Shown: positions 1-8,276 of the stretch, piece by piece
How positions within the stretch are numbered: position 1 is the stretch's first letter
How the letters are laid out: each line of letters starts with the position of its first letter
Source: Pseudomonadales bacterium
GTDB lineage: Bacteria; Pseudomonadota; Gammaproteobacteria; Pseudomonadales; Azotimanducaceae
DNA length: 64,000 bases
NCBI GenBank assembly: GCA_007131295.1
Contig: SLQW01000009.1
Coordinates: 1 to 64,000 of the forward strand
Direction: 5' to 3'
Position numbers and translations under genes: made by a program
The notes under the pieces: generated by a model
What the model was told of the DNA's origin: nothing
What the model saw: the letters and a program-made list of their open reading frames with translations, nothing else
Databases searched by the model: none

Positions 1-60
1 ATTCTGAACGGGGATACGGACGACGAGATCCCTTGGATCGATCCTGACGGCGACGACTGA
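1..60 (+). CDS. C-terminal end of an unidentified protein (partial)
   Basis: The first 60 bases are open in frame 1 and end in TGA at 58-60, giving a 19-residue acidic tail rich in Asp. The stop lies 6 bases before the convergent gene that ends at 67, the tight spacing usual in this window. Only the tail is present, so no family can be assigned, and a chance open frame of this length cannot be excluded. Confidence 0.35.
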   Translation: MLNGDTDDEIPWIDPDGDD

Positions 61-66
61 GCGCTC

Positions 67-525
67 TCACATGTCGCGAATGCGGTTCATCTGCTGGGCC
101 ATCTGCCTCGTGTGGCCCTCCTCGAGATCGACCACCCGCTGGATGAGCTCTTTGGCCTCTGGAATGTCCGCCCTTGGGAGCAGCTGGCGAAACAGGCTCA
201 TGACCTGATTGTGGACCTCGAACACCGCGCGTGTGACGGCATCGAAGGAGAGATCGTCCGTGGCTCCGCCGGTGATGCGCTCCGGGGCCTGAGGTGGGTG
301 ATCCAGCCAGTCGTAGAGCCAGGTACCCAGGGCTTTGCTGTCCGTACTGTCGTCGAGCCCTTTGAGCTGTCGTGCCATCTTGCCTTCATGTTCGGCCGCG
401 TACTCGATGAACCATTTGGCAGGGCCGTCCTTGGAGCGCGAAGCTCCGGTCGAGAGGCGCTCTTCGAGTTGAGCGTGGATCGCTCCGGACCATGCCAGCA
501 GTTCTCCCAGCGTTTCGACTTTCAA
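67..525 (-). CDS. ferritin-like four-helix protein, function unknown
   Basis: A 152-residue, almost wholly alpha-helical soluble protein without signal peptide or membrane segment. Acidic and histidine residues recur at helix positions typical of a ferritin/rubrerythrin-like bundle: EYAAEHE near residue 45, EVHNQ near 105 and LEEGH near 137. This suggests a carboxylate/His metal site, but I cannot confirm that a complete di-iron ligand set is present. The start is the first ATG. The upstream gene on the other strand begins about 140 bases away, so the two diverge. A stress or iron-related role is inferred from the fold only. Confidence 0.6.
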   Translation of the reverse strand: MKVETLGELLAWSGAIHAQLEERLSTGASRSKDGPAKWFIEYAAEHEGKMARQLKGLDDSTDSKALGTWLYDWLDHPPQAPERITGGATDDLSFDAVTRAVFEVHNQVMSLFRQLLPRADIPEAKELIQRVVDLEEGHTRQMAQQMNRIRDM

Positions 526-668
526 TGGCTAACTCCTATACGTCAGGCCGTGCAGTGTAGCGTTGTCGACCCGCGGCTGGCCAAATGGGACGCGATTCGC
601 CACCCGGTAGCTTGACCAGGAGGCACCCAGGGTTCATCTTCCGCCCCCGTTGACCCGCCGCACACAGG

Positions 669-1892
669 ATGTCGCTCGTGACTGCACAGTCCACGTCTCC
701 CAAGGTGCTCGTGGTCGGTAATTCCTCGGACGATCCATTCGCTATCGACGTCGCCTTCGGTGTCGGTCAGACCGAAGACATCGCTGATCTGATCAGCATG
801 AAGACCTTCGCCAATTCCGAGTTCTGCCCGCGCTTCATCTCCGACGAGAACGATTTCAGCCGGATCGGGCGGCAGCTCGAGGGTCGCACCGTCGTCATCG
901 TCAGCACCAGCAGCCGCTCCGTGAGCCGTCAGACGCTGGCGATGCGCACCCTGTTGATGACACGCGCCGCCAAGGAAAACGGGGCGGCCGAAGTCGTCCT
1001 GGTGGAACCGGATCTGTATTACAGCGCCCAGGACCGCGGACCGGATCGCGAGCTCGGTGAGACCCAATTCGAACGCGATCAGGAGGACCTGAAGAAGTTC
1101 GATGGTCAGCCGTTCACGGCCAAGCTCTATGGGCAGATGCTGAAGCTCGCAGGTGTCGACCGCGTCATCACGGTGCACAACCACAGCTACGCCGTGCAAC
1201 GCATGTTCCGGGAGATCTTCGAGGGCGAGTTCTACAATCTCATGCCCTACGAGATCTATGCGGACTACCTGAAGCATTCGAACATCGTCCGCCACGGACC
1301 CGAAGGCGAGGGGCTCGCGCTGTGCGCGCCGGATCAGGGAGCCCGGGGTTTCGTCAAGGAGCTCTACACCAAGCTCAATCTCCCAAAGGCGAAGTTCATC
1401 CTGCTCGACAAGGAGCGCTTCGGCGAGCGCAAAGTGCAGATCACCCTGCATCGCGAAAGCGAGTCGACATTCGAGGAGATCCGCGGCCACGATGTCGTGC
1501 TTCTCGACGACATGGTCCGCACCGGCTCGACCGTGGTTAAGACCTGCCAGTTCCTGAAGCAGATCGAGCCCGGCCGCATGGTGTTCGGGGTCACCCATTT
1601 CTACGCCAGCGAGGAAGGGCGGCAGAAGATGGCGGACGTAGCCATCAATGAGATCCTGACCCTCAACACGCTACCCACGATCCTCAACCGCGACGAGCAG
1701 GGCCGGCTGCGGCGCAAGTTGGTCGTCCTGAAGATCGAAAGCTGGCTCGCCAGTCAGCTGTGCGAGATCCTCGGTCTGCCGCAGCGCGAAGGCGCTTCGC
1801 TCTACCAGATCGACATGTCGTCGAAGAACCCCCGCTTCATCCGCAAGATCTGGTCCAACGATCAGCTTTCAGAGCTGCACGGCCCGCACTGA
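669..1892 (+). CDS. divergent ribose-phosphate pyrophosphokinase (PRPP synthetase) family protein
   Basis: The 407-residue protein has the two-domain phosphoribosyltransferase layout of PRPP synthetase, which makes PRPP from ribose 5-phosphate and ATP. Visible landmarks are a YSAQDR segment near residue 118 matching the ATP-loop region of Prs, VDRVITVHNHS where Prs has its VDLHA motif, a flexible-loop Lys/Arg stretch (DKERFGERK), and the PRPP-binding loop VVLLDDMVRTGST near residue 278. It is about 90 residues longer than the usual 315, with an inserted charged stretch after YSAQDR and an extended C-terminus. It is probably a second, specialised paralogue rather than the housekeeping Prs. ATG 669 is preceded by a weak CAGG. 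Confidence 0.8.
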   Translation: MSLVTAQSTSPKVLVVGNSSDDPFAIDVAFGVGQTEDIADLISMKTFANSEFCPRFISDENDFSRIGRQLEGRTVVIVSTSSRSVSRQTLAMRTLLMTRAAKENGAAEVVLVEPDLYYSAQDRGPDRELGETQFERDQEDLKKFDGQPFTAKLYGQMLKLAGVDRVITVHNHSYAVQRMFREIFEGEFYNLMPYEIYADYLKHSNIVRHGPEGEGLALCAPDQGARGFVKELYTKLNLPKAKFILLDKERFGERKVQITLHRESESTFEEIRGHDVVLLDDMVRTGSTVVKTCQFLKQIEPGRMVFGVTHFYASEEGRQKMADVAINEILTLNTLPTILNRDEQGRLRRKLVVLKIESWLASQLCEILGLPQREGASLYQIDMSSKNPRFIRKIWSNDQLSELHGPH

Positions 1893-1979
1893 GAGCGCAC
1901 GCGCTTGCGGGCGCGAAATCCAGGCACGAACAGGCGCACCCTGATTCCAGCACGCTTGACTGTTTTGCGTCGAACGGGG

Positions 1980-2007
1980 TCGACTGCGCGCCTCCGGGCG
2001 TTATACT
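1980..2007 (+). promoter_or_regulatory. candidate sigma-70 promoter for the P450 gene
   Basis: TCGACT at 1980-1985 and TATACT at 2002-2007 are separated by 16 bases and lie 38 bases before the P450 start codon. The -10 hexamer is close to consensus and the -35 is weaker. The assignment is by eye only. Confidence 0.4.
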
Positions 2008-2045
2008 GGCTCTTTACCTGCATGCGTGAATGAATGTGAGGAGCC

Positions 2046-3380
2046 ATGGCTGCCAACCCCCCGAAAACTGCCGGTGCCACCTGCCCGCTGAAGCAGCCCG
2101 AGACGGTCGATGACATCGACCTGTTTTCGCCCGGCGCTCAGGAGCGCTGGTACGACGCCTATCCAATCCTGCACCGGGACGCGCCGGTGCTGAAGATTCC
2201 GGGTGAGGGCTTAACGCCGGGCACCGACGGCTACATCCTCTCGAAGTACGAAGACATCGCCATGGTGGTTCGGGATCCGGTTCGGTTCCCGCCGACGCTC
2301 ACGCTGGCCCTGAAGGTGTTCGACGATGCGGACGTTCCGCCGGAGGAAGTGCCGCACGTGAACGCCATGCTGCTGTCGATGTACACGCTGCGGCCGACCA
2401 ACGAGCTGTATCGATCGCATCGGCAGGAACTCACCGATCCCTGGGTCGGCCCCGGCGCGAGCCGCCACACCGAGATGATCAAAGCGCACGCCAACCGGCT
2501 GATCGATCAGTGGATCGGACGCGATTCGCAGTCGCTGGATTTCGTCAGCGAATTTGCGCGGCCACTGCCTCAGCACGTGATGGCCAGCGTGCTCGGCTTC
2601 CCACAGGAGGACGTTCCACAGCTTGCGCGCTGGGGTACCGAACAGGTGAAGCCCTACGTCATCGGCCGCGGGCACAAGAACGAGCTGACCCGGGAGCAGC
2701 TCGAAGAGCAGTTCAAGGGACTCGACGGCTTCAAGGAATACGTTGCCGAAACCGTGCGCGAAAAGCGACGCAACCCGGCCGACGACATGATCAGCTGGCT
2801 GTGCGACGTCGAGTACAAAGCGCTCGACCGCAAGCTCACCGACATGGAGATCAACGGCATCGTCTATGCCATGGTCTTAGGTGGGCTCGAGACCACGCAG
2901 TACGCCCTCGAGCAGCAGGCCCAGCTCGTCTGTGAAACACCTGGACTTTTCGAGACGCTGAAGGCCGATCGCAGCAAGATTCGCGGCTTCTGCGAGGAAG
3001 GCATGCGCCTGCGCTCGCCAACCCAGGGCCTGTCGACCCGGATCACGAGCCAGGACGAGGTATTCCAGGGCGTGACCGTACCGAAGGGATCTCTGCTGCA
3101 CCTGCGCTGGGCGGCCGGAAACGTCGACCCGGACGAGTGGGAGTGCCCCTACGACATCGACATCGAGCGCAAGGCGGTGACGCGTCATCTGGCCTTCTCC
3201 CAGGGACCGCGCGTGTGTCCGGGTGCCGGCATATCGCGCATCGAGCAGCAGACCGCCTGGAACCTCTTGCTAGACCGCCTCGATGGTCTCGAGTACGCAG
3301 GCGACAATGACTTCGAACATCAGCCCGGGATCATGATGGGCACACTGAAGCTCAACCTGCGCTTCACGCCTGCCTCCTGA
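2046..3380 (+). CDS. cytochrome P450
   Basis: A 444-residue soluble bacterial P450, a haem-thiolate monooxygenase needing an external ferredoxin and reductase; none is encoded nearby. The I-helix oxygen-activation motif GGLETT begins at residue 279, the K-helix ExxR lies at about 318-321 and the haem loop FSQGPRVCPG begins at 384 with the axial cysteine at about 391. ATG 2046 follows GAGGAG at ideal spacing. There is no membrane anchor. The substrate is unknown. The flanking transporter, GST and hydrolase genes fit a xenobiotic or terpenoid/steroid catabolic setting, but that is inference. Confidence 0.93.
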   Translation: MAANPPKTAGATCPLKQPETVDDIDLFSPGAQERWYDAYPILHRDAPVLKIPGEGLTPGTDGYILSKYEDIAMVVRDPVRFPPTLTLALKVFDDADVPPEEVPHVNAMLLSMYTLRPTNELYRSHRQELTDPWVGPGASRHTEMIKAHANRLIDQWIGRDSQSLDFVSEFARPLPQHVMASVLGFPQEDVPQLARWGTEQVKPYVIGRGHKNELTREQLEEQFKGLDGFKEYVAETVREKRRNPADDMISWLCDVEYKALDRKLTDMEINGIVYAMVLGGLETTQYALEQQAQLVCETPGLFETLKADRSKIRGFCEEGMRLRSPTQGLSTRITSQDEVFQGVTVPKGSLLHLRWAAGNVDPDEWECPYDIDIERKAVTRHLAFSQGPRVCPGAGISRIEQQTAWNLLLDRLDGLEYAGDNDFEHQPGIMMGTLKLNLRFTPAS

Positions 3381-3388
3381 GCTTGCAG

Positions 3389-3416
3389 TGGCCGCTGGAC
3401 GCTAGACCAGCGGCCA
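3389..3416. terminator. inverted repeat between convergent P450 and SLC13 genes
   Basis: A perfect 10-bp stem (TGGCCGCTGG / CCAGCGGCCA) with an 8-base loop sits just after the P450 stop and overlaps the last codons of the convergent transporter gene. No T-run follows on either strand, so it may be a bidirectional mRNA 3'-end stabiliser rather than a strict intrinsic terminator. Confidence 0.4.
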
Positions 3417-5189
3417 GATCAGGGGCACGAGCAGGATCGTCACGATGCCGGCGAGGATGTTCATCATGATGCCGATGCGCATGAAGTCGGTGAAGCGATA
3501 GCCGCCGGGTCCGAACACCATCAGGTTGGTCTGATAACCCAGCGGCGTCGCGTAGCTCGCTGAGGCCGCGATCATCACCGTGATCACATAAGGCTCCGGG
3601 TTGATGCCGAGCGCGCTGGTTATGCTCAGCACCACCGGCAGCATGATCAGCGCGGCGGCGTTGTTCGTGATCATTTCGGTGAGAACCGACACCGCGAAGA
3701 AGGTCAGCACCAGCAGAAGCAGTGGGTTGCCGTCGGCAAGTACGAGCACCCCGTTGCCGATCCAGGCGGCGGCCCCGGACGCCTGCAGAGCGTTGCCGAG
3801 AGCGAAGCTGGCGGCAATCGTGATGATGACCGTCAAGTCGAGACTGCGACGCGCTTCCGCCATGGACAGGCAGCGCGTCGCGACCATCGCGAGAGCCGCC
3901 AAAAGCGAGGCATTGAGCATGCTGGTCACGCCGGATGTGGCCAGCGCCACCATGGTGAAAAGGATGCCGATGGCGAGCCCGGTCTTGCTGTGGTCGGGGC
4001 GCTGCTCGTTGAGATCGTTGATCATCAGGAAATCGCGCAGGTGCCGTTGCCGGGTGACGAACGGTGAGCGCGCCTCGAGCAGCAGGACGTCGCCGGCCGC
4101 CAGCTCGATGCTGCCGAGATTGCCGCGGATGGATTCACCGTTGCGGTTGACGGCCAGCACCACGGCGCCGTAGCGATCGCGGAACCGGCCATCGCGGATG
4201 GTCTGGCCGATACCTTCGCAGTAGGGCGAGACCACGGCCTCCACCAAGCGCCGTTCCGCCTTGTCCTTCTCGATTACAGGCGTCGTACTGTCGGAGGCCA
4301 CCAGCCCGTTGATGCGCAGAACATCGACGATGGCATCCGTCTCGCCGACGAATACCAGGCGATCGCCGGCCTGCAGCCGCTCTTCAGGCGCTACGGCGGC
4401 GACGATGGCGCCATGGCGCTCGATCTCGGCGAGGAAAATGCGGCCGAGATTGCGCAGCCCGGCCTGCTCGATGGACAGGCCCACGAGTGGCCCGTTCTCG
4501 GCTACTGCCACTTCGAAGGTGAACTCTCGCCGGTTCGCGAACTGCTCGGAGACGCTCGGGCGCTCTGGCAGCAGACGCTTCGCCGTCAACAGCAGCATCA
4601 GAAAGCCCGCCGTCGCCACTCCGAGGCCCACTGGCGTGATGTCGAACATCTGGAAGCCGTCGCGCCCGGTCAGTGCCTGGAACTGGCCGTTCACCACCAG
4701 GTTGGTGCTGGTGCCGATCAGCGTCAGGGTGCCGCCGAAGATAGACGCGTAGGAAAGAGGAATCATCAACCGGCTCGGCGTGACGTTGATCTGCTTCGAC
4801 CAACGTGCCACCGCCGGGATCATGGTGGCCACTACCGGGGTGTTATTGAGGAACCCGCTCATCGTGCTGACCGGAAGCATCAGGCGCGTGAGCGCGCCGC
4901 GATAGCTGCGCGGTCGGCCGAGCACGCGACCGACGATGGCGTCGACGCCGCCGGCGTTCTGCACGCCAGCGGCAACTACGAACAGGGCGGCGACAGTGAT
5001 CAGCCCCGGGTTGGCGAAGCCGGCGAGGGCCTCGGCGGGTGCGAGGATGCCGGCGACGCTGAGTACGGTGAGTGCCGCCACCAGCACCAGGTCGGGAGTC
5101 AGTCGGGTGCTGGCCAGGGTCGCCAGGACCGCGACGCAGGTAAACAGTGTCAGCCAGCCCTGCCACTCCAAGGTGATCGTCTCGCCCAC
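3402..5189 (-). CDS. SLC13/DASS-family anion permease with central TrkA-C (RCK_C) domains
   Basis: A polytopic inner-membrane carrier of about 595 residues. N-terminal membrane helices contain the family signature region SGFLNNTPVV, then IGTSTN. The middle of the protein is soluble, with two RCK_C-like segments (for example GDRLVFVGETDAIVDVL and GDVLLLEARSPF), followed by a second membrane half containing EMITNNAAA. This is the layout of the sulfate/dicarboxylate permease branch with TrkA-C insertions. The GTG at 5189 was chosen because it has a GAGGG four bases upstream and begins just before the first helix; the longer open frame to 5324 adds an atypical Arg-rich stretch. The substrate (sulfate, dicarboxylate or other anion) cannot be told. 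Confidence 0.85.
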   Translation of the reverse strand: MGETITLEWQGWLTLFTCVAVLATLASTRLTPDLVLVAALTVLSVAGILAPAEALAGFANPGLITVAALFVVAAGVQNAGGVDAIVGRVLGRPRSYRGALTRLMLPVSTMSGFLNNTPVVATMIPAVARWSKQINVTPSRLMIPLSYASIFGGTLTLIGTSTNLVVNGQFQALTGRDGFQMFDITPVGLGVATAGFLMLLLTAKRLLPERPSVSEQFANRREFTFEVAVAENGPLVGLSIEQAGLRNLGRIFLAEIERHGAIVAAVAPEERLQAGDRLVFVGETDAIVDVLRINGLVASDSTTPVIEKDKAERRLVEAVVSPYCEGIGQTIRDGRFRDRYGAVVLAVNRNGESIRGNLGSIELAAGDVLLLEARSPFVTRQRHLRDFLMINDLNEQRPDHSKTGLAIGILFTMVALATSGVTSMLNASLLAALAMVATRCLSMAEARRSLDLTVIITIAASFALGNALQASGAAAWIGNGVLVLADGNPLLLLVLTFFAVSVLTEMITNNAAALIMLPVVLSITSALGINPEPYVITVMIAASASYATPLGYQTNLMVFGPGGYRFTDFMRIGIMMNILAGIVTILLVPLIWPLV

Positions 5190-5361
5190 TGCGCCCTCAG
5201 CCTGCCTGCATGACGTAAGGCCGGCCCTGACCCCGGCGCGGCATCGGGAGCGATGCGCCAGGGCAAAGGACAGACCAGAGGCTGAGCATGCTGCGCCCTG
5301 TAGCCCGCGCAGAAAAGGAATCAATGGCGATTTTCATATGCCCCCACGCGTAGCGGTCTGA

Positions 5362-6090
5362 TCAACGCTCGTCCGGCGCCGGCCGCGCACGCTGGTTGTA
5401 GAGCAGCTTGCGCAACGCGGCCTTCTCTTCGTCGCTCAACTTGGAGAAGTCGTTGCCGAGATCGGCGCCGGCGGCCATGCCGCGCTGCACTGCGGCCCGC
5501 TCGCCCATTTCCGTGAACCAGCGCTTGAAGTGCCGGAAGTCGTCGATGTTCTGGCCCTGGCCTTCGAAGCCCACGGTCCACGGGTAGCAGATCATATCGG
5601 CGATGGTGTACTCGTCCCCGGCAACGTAGCGGTGGTGGTAGAGCTGGTTGTTGAGGACGCCGTAACAGCGGTTCACCTCGTCAGTGAAGCGGGTGACTGC
5701 ATAGCTCTGGTCCCCCTGAGAGTCCTTCAGCCGCCGGAAATGCCCGCACTCGCCGGTCTTCGGACCCTGATTCGCCATCTGCCACATGACCCATTCGTGG
5801 ACGCGGGTGCGGCCGCGGGCATCTGCGGGAAGAAAGCGCCCTTCTTTTTCGGCGACGTACCACATGATCGCGCCTGACTCGAACACGGAGATCGGTTCGT
5901 CGCCGTCCGCGGGAGCGTGGTCCACCAGGGCCGGCATGCGATTGTTCGGCGAGATGCGTAGGAAGGCATCGCTGAACTGATCCCCCTTGCCGATATTGCA
6001 GGGAACGATGCGATAGTCTGCTCCCAGTTCCTCGAGCAGGATCGTGACCTTTTTGCCGTTCGGCGTCGGCCAGTAGTGGACGTCGTACAT
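5362..6090 (-). CDS. glutathione S-transferase, Nu-class (YfcG/YghU)-like
   Basis: A 242-residue cytosolic GST. The N-terminal thioredoxin-like domain opens with TPNGKKVTILLEEL, the pattern seen in YfcG/YghU disulfide-bond oxidoreductases, and continues with the cis-Pro region NNRMPAL and the glutathione-binding FESGAI. A helical C-terminal domain follows, with YTIADMICYPW. ATG 6090 follows GGAGA; the upstream extension of the open frame is rejected. The gene diverges from the Tat-exported hydrolase across an 84-base gap. The likely role is glutathione-dependent disulfide reduction or detoxification; the substrate is unknown. Confidence 0.88.
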   Translation of the reverse strand: MYDVHYWPTPNGKKVTILLEELGADYRIVPCNIGKGDQFSDAFLRISPNNRMPALVDHAPADGDEPISVFESGAIMWYVAEKEGRFLPADARGRTRVHEWVMWQMANQGPKTGECGHFRRLKDSQGDQSYAVTRFTDEVNRCYGVLNNQLYHHRYVAGDEYTIADMICYPWTVGFEGQGQNIDDFRHFKRWFTEMGERAAVQRGMAAGADLGNDFSKLSDEEKAALRKLLYNQRARPAPDER

Positions 6091-6174
6091 CTGCGTTCTC
6101 CGCGCTGCCTGCGTTGGGGCATGATACGGGTCCCGGCGCAGCCTGCGCACCGGGTCACCCGCTGGAGATCACCC

Positions 6175-7023
6175 ATGGCCGAAGAGCTTCGCCCGCCGCC
6201 ACTCACCCGCCGTCACTTCCTCGCGACCAGTGCCGCTGCCGGATTTGCTCTCGCGGTCCGTCCGGTCAGTGCCGAGACGGTGATCCGGACCGATGCCGCG
6301 GGGCTCGTTGCCGGCGACGTCTCCATTCCGGTGGACGATGGCGAAATCCCGGGCTATCTGGCACGCCCGGAGGGCGACGGAGCGTTTCCGGTAGTGCTCG
6401 TCGTACAGGAGATCTTCGGCGTCCATGAACACATCAAGGACGTCTGTCGCCGCTTCGCTCATGAGGGCTACCTGGCTATTGCGCCGGAGATGTTCTATCG
6501 CCAGGGCGACGTCTCCGGGCTGCGCGACTTCGACGCTATCCTGGCCATCGTTCGTCAGGTCCCCGACGCGCAGGTCATGGCCGATCTCGACGCTGCCGTG
6601 GCGTACGCCGCCGGGGAACAAGGCAACGTCGCCCGGCTCGGCATCACCGGCTTCTGCTGGGGTGGTCGCATCACCTGGCTGTATGCGGCCCACAGCGAGC
6701 TGGTGGGTGCCGGCGTGGCCTGGTACGGGCGCGTTACGGGCGAGGCGAGCGAACTGCAGCCGCGCCATCCAGTGGACGTGGCTCATGAGCTGAATGCGCC
6801 GGTACTCGGACTGTACGGTGGCCAGGACACCGGCATCCCCATGTCCGAAGTGGAGAGAATGCAGGCTGCACTCGAAGCTGCGGATTCGCCTTCCAGGTTC
6901 CATATCTATCCGGATGCGCCCCACGCGTTCTTCGCCGACTATCGACCGAGCTACCGCGAAGCAGCGGCGGAGGACGCCTGGCCGCGGGCGATGGCCTGGT
7001 TCCGCGACCACGGCGTCGGCTGA
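6175..7023 (+). CDS. Tat-exported dienelactone hydrolase-family protein
   Basis: A 282-residue alpha/beta hydrolase. The N-terminus carries a twin-arginine signal (TRRHFLATSAAAGFALA, about residues 15-31), so the enzyme should be exported folded. The dienelactone-hydrolase nucleophile is the Cys in GFCWGG, with acid GGQDTG and His in DAPHAFF completing the triad. ATG 6175 follows CTGGAG. The thioredoxin-like gene begins 79 bases downstream on the same strand, so the two may be co-transcribed. The natural substrate is unknown; many family members are carboxylesterases. Confidence 0.9.
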   Translation: MAEELRPPPLTRRHFLATSAAAGFALAVRPVSAETVIRTDAAGLVAGDVSIPVDDGEIPGYLARPEGDGAFPVVLVVQEIFGVHEHIKDVCRRFAHEGYLAIAPEMFYRQGDVSGLRDFDAILAIVRQVPDAQVMADLDAAVAYAAGEQGNVARLGITGFCWGGRITWLYAAHSELVGAGVAWYGRVTGEASELQPRHPVDVAHELNAPVLGLYGGQDTGIPMSEVERMQAALEAADSPSRFHIYPDAPHAFFADYRPSYREAAAEDAWPRAMAWFRDHGVG

Positions 7024-7102
7024 GTCTGGCCGGCGACACCGTTCTTTCCAGGCGTGCCCAAACACGCGAGACTCACTGCACCAGCACAGACTGGAGTCAC
7101 TC

Positions 7103-8203
7103 ATGCTGTTGCGATCCCTGCAGATATCGAAATCAGAGTTCGAAGCGGGTACCGGCTGGCAGTTGAAGCCGGAGGGCGCCTGCAAGGGCGACGTGTGTAT
7201 TCCGCTGCCGGAGTTACCTGGCGATACCTTGGACGTCGCGGCTGTGGCCGAGACCATGGGACTGCCGCTCGCGTCCGCGCCGGAGCACGGACTCTGGGCT
7301 CTCGGGCCGGAGGCGATCGGCGGCCGCGCGCTGACCACCGCCGAGGCTCCCGACTTGCGTCTCCCCGACCTCGACGGTAACGACTTCGCGCTGTCGAGCC
7401 TGCGCGGCAAGAAGGTCCTGCTCTACGCCTGGGCCCCCTACTGAGGCTGTTCCGGCGACCTGTCCGTGTGGCAGGCACTGAGGAACGAACTCGCGCCCAA
7501 GGGCTTCGAACTCGTCACGGTGGGCCTCGATACGCTCGGCGCCGAAGGCTGCCGGCCGTACATCGAGGCAGCGCAACCCGAACATCCGGCGTTGATCGAT
7601 CAGTACCACAAGCTCGCCGATGCCTTCGGGTTCATCAACATTCCGAGCAGCGTCTGGATCGACGAAGACGGCATCATCGTTCGTCCCGCCGAAGTGGCGC
7701 CGGCACCGCCGGGCGCCCGCTCTGGACCGCCGCCGGAGCTGCCGCCGGAAACGCCGGAACGCCTGCGCTCGATGATGCAGGAAGCGGTGAAGATTCCGGA
7801 CGACTCGAAGGCCTACCACGAGGCGCTGAAGGATTGGGTAGAGCGGGGTCACGACAGCCCCTATGCATTGGCTTCAGAGGAAGTGATCGCTCGCTCTCGT
7901 CCGCGGGACACGGACCGCTCTCTCGGCCACGCCCACTTCGAGCTGGCCAGCGCCTTGGAGCTGGCAGGGCATCACGACGCCGCCATCGAGCACTTCAGAG
8001 AGGCGCACCGCCTGGTACCTGAGAGCTGGACTTTCCGGCGTCAGGCCTGGTCTCTGGAACCTGTGGAGGCGGCCGGGCCGTTCGCTCGCTTCTGGCAGGG
8101 GCCGCGCCCGGACGATCCTGAGTCCTGGCCCTACGATGGCGGTTGGCTGGAAGACGTGAAGCGGGTCGGCGCTGAGAACTACAACGAGCGCTGGAAGCCC
8201 TGA
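7103..8203 (+). CDS. candidate selenoprotein: thioredoxin/AhpC-TSA-fold protein with in-frame UGA (Sec114) and C-terminal TPR-like segment
   Basis: The frame is open from ATG 7103 (preceded by CTGGAG) to the stop at 8201-8203, except for one TGA at 7442-7444. Read as selenocysteine, it gives a 366-residue protein with Sec at 114 in the context AWAPY-U-GCSGDL, where thioredoxin-fold relatives carry the reactive Cys of a WxxWC-type motif. A resolving Cys116 follows. Residues 1-75 form an N-terminal module with a GACKGDVC motif; about 85-235 resemble a TlpA/AhpC redoxin domain (LPDLDGNDFALSSLRGKKVLLYAW before the TGA, WQALRNELAPKGFELVTVGL after it); about 270-310 resemble a TPR unit. No frameshift or other lesion is visible and codon usage matches on both sides. 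A SECIS-like hairpin follows the TGA. The alternative is a point-nonsense pseudogene or two separate ORFs. Confidence 0.78.
7445..7486 (+). promoter_or_regulatory. bacterial SECIS-like hairpin directly 3' of the in-frame UGA
   Basis: Two nested stems can be drawn by eye: a lower stem GUUCC (7449-7453) with GGAAC (7482-7486) and an upper stem CCUGUC (7459-7464) with GGCAGG (7470-7475, one G-U pair), closing a 5-nt apical loop CGUGU at 7465-7469. The loop starts 20 nt after the UGA and has G as its second base followed by U. This fits the known bacterial SECIS pattern: a hairpin immediately downstream, the loop roughly 16-37 nt from the UGA, and a G among the first loop bases. Not computed with folding software. 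Confidence 0.65.
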
Positions 8204-8276
8204 CGGGGCGGTCGAATTCCCACTCCCCGTCGAGGACAATGCCTCCAGGGCGCCTGTGCCAGGGAGGCGAATTGCA

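Noticed and set aside
7466-8203. Independent gene starting at GTG 7466 after the TGA
   Set aside because: A protein starting there would begin in the middle of the redoxin fold, lacking its first strands and active site, and the GTG has no ribosome-binding site; it lies in the loop of the SECIS-like hairpin.
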